DNA from: an uncultured Clostridium sp.
Lineage (GTDB): Bacteria; Bacillota; Clostridia; TANB77; CAG-508
Assembly (NCBI GenBank): GCA_900552555.1
Contig: URZW01000001.1
Coordinates: 186,001-250,000 of the forward strand
Length of the DNA stretch: 64,000 bases
Direction of reading: 5' to 3'
Position numbers and translations under genes: made by a program. Shown piece after piece: positions 55,532 through 64,000 of the stretch; the stretch's first letter is position 1, and every line of letters starts with the position of its first letter. The notes beneath the pieces are model-generated. The model searched no databases and was not told the DNA's origin. It was given only the letters and a program-made list of their open reading frames with translations.

Positions 55532-56323
55532 TTATCCTCCATTTATTGTTATTTTCTTTACTGAATAATTAAAAAATACTTTTGATATTAAATATAAAAT
55601 TAATGACCATACTATTAATTTTAATATTATAAGACCTATTTCATTCAAAGGAATATTTCCTAAATAAATATTAATAGGAGTATATATAAATTCTTTAAAT
55701 GGAAGTATATTTGCAATTTTTTGAAACCATTCAGGAAATAATGTAAGTGGTGCAATTAATCCAGAAAAAATTGCTATAATTGATTGCCTTAAAATTTGCA
55801 TTCCCCAAATTGAGTTTGTATAGAATCCAATTGTTCCAACTATCATTTGTATAAAAAATGATATTGGAAGTATAAGTATTATTACAAATATAAATAATAA
55901 AAAATTTATAAAATTTACAGGAAGTTGTACACTCCAAAAAATTGAACATATTATAAATGTCGCTATTGAGATTGGAATTGCATATCCAATTTCTCCCATA
56001 TATAATCCAAAACAATATTTAAAATATGATATTGGACTTAATAATTCTTTATTTAATTGACCTTTTCTAATTGACTCTGCAATATCTTCATTTATTCCCC
56101 ACGTTGCTATTGATTTTATCGAAATAACTAAAATATAATACGTAACCATATATTCTATACTATATCCACCAGCATTGCCTGTTTGGTAATATATTGCTTG
56201 CCATACAAAAACGTAAACAACAACTTCTACTATTCTATTTAATGTCCATAAAAAGAAATTGGATTTATAAATAGAATATTGTTTAAAATGTACTCGTGCT
56301 AATGCTAACCATGTTTCTAACAT
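55532..56323 (-). CDS. ABC-2 family permease, subunit 1
   Basis: 263 residues, six membrane segments, starting ARVHFKQYSIYKSNFFLW with the loop SIRKGQLNKELLSPISYF that matches the paralogous motif in the neighbour. Its end overlaps the neighbour's leader; its start overlaps the ATPase gene by seven bases. Confidence 0.88.
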   Translation of the reverse strand: MLETWLALARVHFKQYSIYKSNFFLWTLNRIVEVVVYVFVWQAIYYQTGNAGGYSIEYMVTYYILVISIKSIATWGINEDIAESIRKGQLNKELLSPISYFKYCFGLYMGEIGYAIPISIATFIICSIFWSVQLPVNFINFLLFIFVIILILPISFFIQMIVGTIGFYTNSIWGMQILRQSIIAIFSGLIAPLTLFPEWFQKIANILPFKEFIYTPINIYLGNIPLNEIGLIILKLIVWSLILYLISKVFFNYSVKKITINGG

Positions 56324-57315
56324 ATTTTTACTCCTCTATATATTTCTTTTAATATATCTTCTAATTCTGCTTCTTTCATATGAATATCTACTATATCTCC
56401 ATATTTTGAAATCACCTCGACTATTTTTACAATTGTCATTCTATCATGGTCAAATTTTATTTTTATATTCTCTTCATTTTCTTCTATAATTTCAAAATCT
56501 TCAACATATAGATTTTCAGTTATACTTGCTTTTTTATTTTTTAAAATAATTTCAGCTGAAACACTATTTCCATATGTGTCTTTAAATTTTTGTTTTTCTC
56601 CATCAAAAACTATTTGACCTTGATCTAATAATATTATTCTATCACATACATCTTCAATGTCCTTTAAATCATGTGTTGTAAGTATTACTGTTGTATTTTT
56701 TTCTTTATTTATATCTTTAATAAATTTTCTAATATTCTCTTTTACTAAAACATCCAGTCCAATTGTTGGTTCATCTAAATAAACTATTTTAGGATTATGC
56801 AAAAATGTTGCTGCAATTTCACATCTCATTTTTTGCCCTAAACTTAGGTTCTTAACTTGTTTTTCTAGTAAATCTTCTAATTGTAATAATTCAGTAAATT
56901 GTTTTAAATTTTTTCTGTATTCATTTTCTGGAATTTTATACATCTTTTTAATTAATCTAAAAGATTCAATTACAGGCAAATCCCACCATAGCTGTGTTTT
57001 TTGTCCAAAAACAGCACCTATATTTTTGTTATTTTCTATTCTTTTTTCATTTGGCACAATTCCATTTACTACAACTTGTCCAGATGTTGGTGATAACAGC
57101 CCTGTGAGCATTTTTATTGTTGTTGATTTTCCTGCTCCATTTTCTCCTATGTAGCCTACTAATTCACCTTCGTTAATATTAAAATTTATATTATTTACTG
57201 CTGTAAATTCTTTATATTTTGGTTTAATTAGATTTTTTAAGTAACCTAATAATCCATCTTCTTTTTCCATAATTTTATAGTTTTTTACTAAATCTTTTAC
57301 TTCTATTAATGACAT
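56317..57315 (-). CDS. ABC transporter ATP-binding protein
   Basis: 332 residues. Walker A GENGAGKSTTIKM, signature LSLGQKMRCE, Walker B IVYLDEPTIGLD and the switch His in LTTHD. A C-terminal 100-residue extension is typical of ABC-2 drug/sugar export ATPases. It forms an exporter with the two following permeases; the substrate is unknown. Confidence 0.95.
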   Translation of the reverse strand: MSLIEVKDLVKNYKIMEKEDGLLGYLKNLIKPKYKEFTAVNNINFNINEGELVGYIGENGAGKSTTIKMLTGLLSPTSGQVVVNGIVPNEKRIENNKNIGAVFGQKTQLWWDLPVIESFRLIKKMYKIPENEYRKNLKQFTELLQLEDLLEKQVKNLSLGQKMRCEIAATFLHNPKIVYLDEPTIGLDVLVKENIRKFIKDINKEKNTTVILTTHDLKDIEDVCDRIILLDQGQIVFDGEKQKFKDTYGNSVSAEIILKNKKASITENLYVEDFEIIEENEENIKIKFDHDRMTIVKIVEVISKYGDIVDIHMKEAELEDILKEIYRGVKIC

Positions 57316-57333
57316 TATTTTCTCTTCTCCATT

Positions 57334-57927
57334 TTAAAATATTTCTTTTATTTTTCTATATATGTCATACCAACTATAACATCTATAAATATTTTTTCCT
57401 TTGCATTGTTCATTATAATTTGCATGATAGCAAATTACAGGTATTTCATTAGATATTGTGTTTATATTTTTAGGCTTATCTTCAATCATTAAATCTATAT
57501 TATTTTGTTTGCATATTTCCAATTTATCTTCTGGACTAAAGATTATATTGTCATAATGTATTTGATTAATTTTTAGCCAATTTAATACAATATTTCTATT
57601 TTCTTCTATTGTCATTACATCTGCTGAATGGCTTAAAAAAGGACCTCTAGCCGTAATTATATAAATTTCATGTCCATCTTCTTTTAATTTATCAATTACT
57701 TCATTTGCAAATTTTCTTGCTTCTACATTAATTGAATACTCTCGAAAATATTTATTCCAAAATTCATCATCTAATTTTATATCTACATCAAATATTTCAT
57801 TAGTTTCATATCCTTTATATTTTTTTATTCCTAAACAATAGTTTTCATAAAAAAATTTACTTCCATAGTCTAATTGCCATTGTTCTATATCAGTTAAAAC
57901 TCCATCTATATCTATCCCTATTTTCAT
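57334..57927 (-). CDS. HAD-type 5'-nucleotidase-like protein, copy 4
   Basis: About 197 residues from the ATG at 57927 (AAGAGG upstream). Motif 1 MKIGIDIDGVLTDIEQWQ, motif 2 IYIITARGPFLSH, motif 4 IDLMIEDKPKNI. Here the usual DD of motif 4 reads ED. It heads the operon with the ABC-2 exporter; the promoter module at 57955-58003 lies just upstream. Confidence 0.85.
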   Translation of the reverse strand: MKIGIDIDGVLTDIEQWQLDYGSKFFYENYCLGIKKYKGYETNEIFDVDIKLDDEFWNKYFREYSINVEARKFANEVIDKLKEDGHEIYIITARGPFLSHSADVMTIEENRNIVLNWLKINQIHYDNIIFSPEDKLEICKQNNIDLMIEDKPKNINTISNEIPVICYHANYNEQCKGKNIYRCYSWYDIYRKIKEIF

Positions 57928-57954
57928 TATTTTACCTCTTAACATTTCTGTATT

Positions 57955-58003
57955 TCTTAATTTTGTTTTATCTTATCATAAATACAATATTATTACAATA
58001 AAT
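57955..58003 (-). promoter_or_regulatory. repeated promoter module, copy 2
   Basis: TTGTAA (57993-57998), 17-base spacer and TAAGAT (57970-57975) on the minus strand, inside a 49-base block nearly identical to 9423-9471. It points at the 57334 operon. Confidence 0.6.
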
Positions 58004-58089
58004 CAACAAAAAAAATGTTAAAGTCAAATTGTCTCAATAATTTTATTTGTATTTTACATAATAAAAATCAAAAATTAAAGTAAATTAAA

Positions 58090-58154
58090 AATTACAAAAG
58101 GCAAGACTTGCAAACGGATACACTCAAGAACAAGTTGACGAAATTATAGGTTGA
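58090..58154 (+). pseudogene. short plus-strand C-terminal fragment
   Basis: Reads KLQKARLANGYTQEQVDEII, then G-stop; no start. The codons are richer in G and C than the surroundings. Probably the 3' tail of a lost gene. Confidence 0.35.
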
Positions 58155-59489
58155 TCATCAAGATAAGTATATCTTTTCTTCTATAAATGGCTAATACCAA
58201 AGCCAAACATATCATATTAACAATAAGATTTAACCTACCATAAGAAACAAATGGCAAATTAAAATTAGCATCAATTATTAAATTCAAATTCATAAGAATA
58301 TTAAATATACTTTGTAAAATAAACATACTAGACATTCCAATTATTAATAATTTTCCATTAATTTCTTTTATCTTAATTGAATTTATAATTAGTTCTATAC
58401 TTAAGGCTAAAACTGCTATTACTATTCCACAACACTTACTACCCAGCCATAATGTGCTAAAATTGATATAAACGCATAATTTGTGCCTTCGTCAAATATT
58501 TCTAAAGCATTACTAGTATCGTCTGCTTCACCAAATGTTTGAGCAGAATTTATAATTATTTTTCTATTTAAAGGGATCCATCCATAACAATCTGCTTGGC
58601 TTTCTGGATTATATACTGCTACAAATCTATCAACAATATATGGTGTTTCAATTATTACACTTAGCGATAAAATTGTTCCTAAAAATATTGGTATTCCCAA
58701 AAGGATTAGTAAATTTCTTTTTCTATTTGTTTTAGTTTGCACTAATTTTACGGTTCCAATTATTAAATAAATAAGTCCTAATATAAATGCTGATACAATA
58801 GATGGTATATTTACAAAAATAAATATAGAAATTATACTTAATGTTATTATTTTAGCTAATTTTAAATTTATATTCTTATTGAATATTGTAACATTCTTTT
58901 TGTATTGTTTTTCACTATTTAAAAAACCTACAAACGCAATAATATAAAGTGGCATTGCAATAACAACCGGTGAAAACGTAATTGATGGTGAAATATATAT
59001 GTATGGTAGTCCATTTATATTAATTCCAAAAAGAAATGAATAAACAACAAATAAAGTTGCAATTATATAAAATATATTTGAATATTTCATTATTTTTGTA
59101 TAATCAATAAAATATATAAATATGCTAAAAATACTACCTGCTATTAAAGCACAAATATATCTTCCTATAACATTTTCCGTATCATATCCATCTGATACTA
59201 TACTACTTGCTCTGGTAAAAGCCACCAAAAATCCAAATCCTAAAAGCACAATTAAAATTATTAATAATTTCCAATCAAGTTTTGGTTTATGTATTTTGTT
59301 TAATTTTTTTCCGATTTCTTCTAGTCCATGTAATATTGGATATAGTGTTCCTTCTTTAAGTTCAAATACATTCTCTGATTTTTCTTTTAATTTTTTTATC
59401 ATCTCATATCCATACATATTTCGATTTTTTAATAAATCCAATACTAGCATTGTTGTGCTTCCTTTTAGTAATTCTTTACCAATTTTCAC
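58144..59489 (-). pseudogene. chimera of a PadR start and a FtsW/RodA-like protein, frame-broken
   Basis: Residues 1-57 are a PadR-type winged helix (LLKGSTTMLVLDLLKNRN, MYGYEMIKKLKE, LKEGTLYPILHGLEE). The frame then continues directly into a FtsW/RodA-like polytopic protein (PKLDWKLLIILIVLLGFGFL and on). Near 58425 one base is missing (a GGG reads GG), and the C-terminus with the family's LPFVSYGRLNLIVNM lies in another frame down to 58144. It looks like a recombination product followed by decay. Confidence 0.75.
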
Positions 59490-59517
59490 TTTTATCCCCT
59501 CCTTAAAAATAAATATG

Positions 59518-59572
59518 CCTAGATATTCTATGTATTTTCATGCATAGAATATCTAGGTATTGTTTTTGTCAA
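59518..59572 (-). promoter_or_regulatory. PadR-type operator/promoter dyad
   Basis: CCTAGATATTCTATG (59518-59532) and its exact reverse complement (59543-59557) are separated by ten bases, with TTGACA at 59567-59572 on the minus strand. The position before the padR start fits autorepression. Confidence 0.65.
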
Positions 59573-59620
59573 TAGATTTTTATAATTATTCAAATTTTTT
59601 TATAAAACTAATACTATAAT

Positions 59621-60751
59621 TTATCTACTTTCACTATAAATATAATCCATTGTATGTCCACCTATTATTTCGCCAGTTGTCGCATCAACAAAATAACTAT
59701 ATGCTCCCTCTGTGTATCTTTTTGTTACATTGTCTCCAAAATTATCTTCATAATTTATAACAACTACCCACGCTTTTCTTATTTTATCATCTACTTTATA
59801 ATATGTTCTTTCTTCAACCGGATAATTAGGTGTTTGCATTGTTTCGTAATGTTTATCTGTATTGTTTATTCTATCATAGGCATCAGCATTCATTTTTACT
59901 ACCATTAATTTTGTTTTTGTGTTTTTTACTTTATTTTTTGCTACTTTTTTATCTTCTTTTAAGGCAATATTTATTGCGTCTTGTTCTGTGATTACTGTTT
60001 CATTGTTGTCAAATGGAATATTACTTACTCTAAACATGGCCATTTTCATGTTTTTGGATTCTAATGTTACTGTAATATATTCATATGGATTATATACATC
60101 ACCATATTTTTTATTATATGTTACATATATTCTAAATCCTGGTCCTCTGTCTTTTCCTTCATTGTTTACGGATAGAACTTTTGTTATTTCATATTCTCCC
60201 TCTTTGTATCCAAATAATTTATAATATTTGTTGGCTAATTCTTTTGCTTGTTCTTCTGTCATATATTTACTTGTATCTTGAATATTTTTATTATTATCCC
60301 ATATTTCTGAAAATTCTCCAGTTTGTCCATCAATGGTTATTTCATAATTGTCTTCTGTATCGAAACTATACAATATTTTAGTTGAATCTATTTCTTTAAA
60401 ATGATTTGTACTTACTATATTAGAATTAAATCCAATTTGATTTAATTTTTCTATTGCAACTTTTTTCGCATCTTCTTCTGATATATTTTCTTTTTTACTT
60501 TCTTCAGTTACCTTTGTTATTTCTTCATAATCTCCAGAAGATAATTGGATTTTTTCTGGTGTTTTCCATACTCTTTCATATACTGCTGTCCCTGCAAATA
60601 CAAATCCTGCACTTAAAATTATTCCTGCTATAGCTGTAACAACTGTTTTTAATATATTTCTTGTTTTTTTCTTTTCCATAACTATATCATTCTCCTCTTT
60701 TATTTTCGATATAGCAATTTTGGTTTTTATTTTATTTTTGTTAAATTCCAT
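59621..60751 (-). CDS. membrane protein with YcdB/PepSY-like repeats, probable anti-sigma partner
   Basis: 376 residues: basic N-terminus, membrane segment (about 32-55), then repeats (EEDAKKVAIEKLNQIGF, TEEQAKELANKYYKLFGY, TEQDAINIALKEDKK) and the ending YFVDATTGEIIGGH. A clear paralog of 30792-31949. It starts two bases after the sigma stop, behind GGAGG. Confidence 0.82.
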   Translation of the reverse strand: MEFNKNKIKTKIAISKIKEENDIVMEKKKTRNILKTVVTAIAGIILSAGFVFAGTAVYERVWKTPEKIQLSSGDYEEITKVTEESKKENISEEDAKKVAIEKLNQIGFNSNIVSTNHFKEIDSTKILYSFDTEDNYEITIDGQTGEFSEIWDNNKNIQDTSKYMTEEQAKELANKYYKLFGYKEGEYEITKVLSVNNEGKDRGPGFRIYVTYNKKYGDVYNPYEYITVTLESKNMKMAMFRVSNIPFDNNETVITEQDAINIALKEDKKVAKNKVKNTKTKLMVVKMNADAYDRINNTDKHYETMQTPNYPVEERTYYKVDDKIRKAWVVVINYEDNFGDNVTKRYTEGAYSYFVDATTGEIIGGHTMDYIYSESR

Positions 60752-60753
60752 CT

Positions 60754-61290
60754 CTAAATTCCTCCGTTATTCAATTCTTTCTTTATTTTCTTTCGTATTC
60801 TATGCAGTCTTGTCTTTACATTTAATTCAGAAATATTTAATTTTTTTGCTATATCTTTAATTGATACAGATGAATAATAAAATAAATTTACAATTTTTAT
60901 ATCAATATCTTTTAGTCCTTTTATTTTTTGTTCTATATCCCATATTAATTCTCTATCATTTTCATACATATTTACACTATTTAATGCATCATTTTCAAAA
61001 TTACTAATATCATAAACTATTTTCAATTTTCTATATTTTTCTTTTATCAAATTTTTGGTTATTCCTGCTAAATATGAATTTAATGATACATTTATATTTA
61101 ATCTATTTCTATTTTTCCATAATATAAAGAATGTGTCAGAATAAATTTCTTCTTTGTCTTCAAATGATAGTTTATTATTTGTTCCTTTGTTTATTATTGT
61201 GGTAATATATGGTGTAAAATCTTCTATTATTTGGTCCATATCAATTTCATTATTTTTATAATATTTTTCTATTTGTGTTACTTGTTTCAA
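60754..61290 (-). CDS. ECF RNA polymerase sigma factor
   Basis: 178 residues from a TTG at 61290 (AAAGGAG about nine bases upstream; no ATG fits). Region 2: EEIYSDTFFILWKNRNRLN; region 4: VSIKDIAKKLNISELNVKTR. It is the intact counterpart of the frame-broken sigma at 31936. Its partner is the YcdB/PepSY-like gene. Confidence 0.88.
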   Translation of the reverse strand: MKQVTQIEKYYKNNEIDMDQIIEDFTPYITTIINKGTNNKLSFEDKEEIYSDTFFILWKNRNRLNINVSLNSYLAGITKNLIKEKYRKLKIVYDISNFENDALNSVNMYENDRELIWDIEQKIKGLKDIDIKIVNLFYYSSVSIKDIAKKLNISELNVKTRLHRIRKKIKKELNNGGI

Positions 61291-61321
61291 TTTTAAAAAC
61301 TCCTTTATAAGATATCTTACA

Positions 61322-61356
61322 CTTATATAGTGTAGTTTAATTAGTGAAAGGTTACA
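61322..61356 (-). promoter_or_regulatory. candidate ECF promoter of the fourth sigma operon
   Basis: TGTAACCTTTCAC (61344-61356, minus strand), related to the element at 32546-32558, followed by ACTATATAAG near the start site. Confidence 0.45.
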
Positions 61357-61363
61357 CTTTTTT

Positions 61364-61410
61364 ATCTTCTACAGAAAGTTATCATAGTATGATAACTTTC
61401 TGTAGAAGAT
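61364..61410. repeat. 47-base perfect palindrome
   Basis: 61364-61386 and 61388-61410 are exact reverse complements (core CTACAGAAAGTTATCATA) around one central base. Confidence 0.9.
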
Positions 61411-61419
61411 AAATATGGC

Positions 61420-61476
61420 AGAATTAAGATTTTGTAGCAGTTTGCACTGCGTACAAAATCTTAATTCTGGTTTTTT
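61420..61476 (+). terminator. strong hairpin with a T-run on the plus strand
   Basis: AGAATTAAGATTTTGTA (61420-61436) pairs with 61452-61468, with an inner GCAG/CTGC stem, then TTTTTT. No plus-strand gene precedes it, so it may belong to a small element together with the palindrome. Confidence 0.6.
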
Positions 61477-61494
61477 ACAATTTATAAGAAAAAT

Positions 61495-61536
61495 AAACAG
61501 TATCTAGTAATTTTAGATTTTACTTGATACTGTTTT
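61495..61536 (-). terminator. intrinsic terminator downstream of lysS
   Basis: AAACAGTATC and GATACTGTTT with a 21-base loop, T-rich on both sides. Confidence 0.65.
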
Positions 61537-61539
61537 TAT

Positions 61540-61623
61540 TTATAATTCTTCAGTTTTAAATGCTAAATAGCCTTCAAATAGATAACTACTATCTATACCT
61601 TTCAAATATGTTGACTGTGGCAT
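61540..61623 (-). CDS. 27-residue ORF after lysS
   Basis: Reads MPQSTYLKGIDSSYLFEGYL, then AFKTEEL-stop, in the same frame as lysS and only 18 bases after its stop. No ribosome site is seen. The peptide is not recognised; it may be the tail of a lost gene. Confidence 0.25.
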   Translation of the reverse strand: MPQSTYLKGIDSSYLFEGYLAFKTEEL

Positions 61624-61641
61624 TTTTTTACATGCCAACTT

Positions 61642-63419
<1,778 letters not shown>

Positions 63420-63430
<11 letters not shown>

Positions 63431-64000
63431 ATTCAAGTTCCCAGTCACTAATCTTAACAGTATCACCTTCGCACACACCAAGTTCTTTGAGCTTATCTTC
63501 AATTCCCATATTTTTCAAACATTTTTGGAAATAATACATAGACTCATTATCTTCAATATTAATTCTACCCATAAGTCTATCAACCGCTCTACCTTTAACA
63601 TAGAAAACACCATCTTCTTCGTATGCTTCCCATTCTTGGTCTTTGTCTTGTAGAGTATATACAACTCTATCTTCGATTTCAACCAATTCTTCTTTAGGTA
63701 AAGTTTTTAGAACTTCTGTAACGTGGTCTATTAGTTGTTCAACTCCTTCACCTGTAACTGATGAAATTTTGAATAATTCTAATTTTTCTTTTTTCGCTAA
63801 TTCTTCTAATTTTTTCAAATTTGAGTCGTCTTGCATACTGTCTATTTTTGTTGCAACTAATATCTGTTTTCGTTTTACCAACTTTTCGCTGTATTTTGCA
63901 AGTTCTTCATTTATTGTTTTGTAATCTTCAATTGGGTCTCTGCCTTCTTGTCCAGAAACATCAATAAAATGTAATAGTAATCTTGTTCTTTCAACATGTC
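63420..64000 (-). CDS. obgE: Obg GTPase, C-terminal part (5' end outside the window)
   Basis: The visible part holds the end of the G domain (LLLHFIDVSGQEGRDPIEDY, then the G4-type VATKIDSMQDD and a G5-like ISSVTGEG) and the C-terminal OCT domain ending in VKISDWELEWRD. Obg is a ribosome-associated, growth-controlling GTPase. The glycine-rich Obg domain lies beyond the right edge. G4 reads ATKID where NKxD is usual in Obg. Confidence 0.92.

Noticed and set aside
58420..58432. The RodA-like frame break as a CGG frameshift
   Set aside because: It needs one base added in a G run, the opposite direction, and no CGG is present.

Overview
The window reads as chromosomal DNA of a very AT-rich Gram-positive anaerobe, most likely an uncultured gut Clostridia. 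Evidence: a T-box leader in front of a pheS-like start, Gram-positive housekeeping genes (rpmF, rsgA, rpe, recG, tsaD, lysS, obgE), a spoIIIAA gene, DUF4179 and YcdB/PepSY-type partners of ECF sigma factors, VanW, and strong GGAGG ribosome sites. Nearly all genes lie on the minus strand. I cannot name the species.

Layout. 1-0.4 kb: start of pheS behind a T-box. 0.5-5.2 kb: a surface protein with a bactofilin-like beta-helix (+), then rpmF-rsgA-rpe and a DUF5662 gene. 5.3-7.4 kb: a 233-bp long inverted repeat, then asnB with a +1 frame break. 7.4-13.5 kb: an accessory cassette region in which copies of a non-coding module, two of them ending in the 3' end of asnB, separate single genes (ORF6N/PLD-like protein, AAA_14-DUF4143 ATPase, broken RhuM). 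13.6-24 kb: spoIIIAA (+1 frame break), VanW, a phosphodiester glycosidase, YihY, a membrane protein, recG, a phosphoesterase, an orphan gene with a tandem duplication, tsaD, and a site-2-type protease. 24-36 kb: Fic, a Nudix-like protein, three ECF sigma systems (one fused to a membrane domain), small membrane proteins, an MBL hydrolase and a broken recombinase. 36-58 kb: an accessory island rich in nucleotide handling: YjjX, four HAD nucleotidase-type domains plus one remnant, a HAD-nucleoside hydrolase fusion, a 2H phosphoesterase, an HD hydrolase, GNAT, a beta-lactamase-fold protein, GH144 and GH2 glycosidases, two MFS and one MATE-like transporter, an ABC-2 exporter and much gene debris. 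58-61 kb: a PadR/RodA chimera and a fourth ECF sigma operon. 61.6-64 kb: lysS and the 3' part of obgE.

Most striking observation: three conserved genes (asnB, spoIIIAA, an ECF sigma factor) are each broken by one extra base. In all three the zero-frame codon at the break is CGG, and skipping its C (reading GGN, glycine) restores the conserved protein. By eye I found no in-frame CGG in any other conserved gene here; it is read in frame only in three orphan genes. Either CGG is a +1 frameshift site in this organism, or this is a remarkable coincidence of lesions or errors. Other themes: long inverted repeats between genes, cassette growth at the asnB 3' end, a reused promoter module, and domain fusions.
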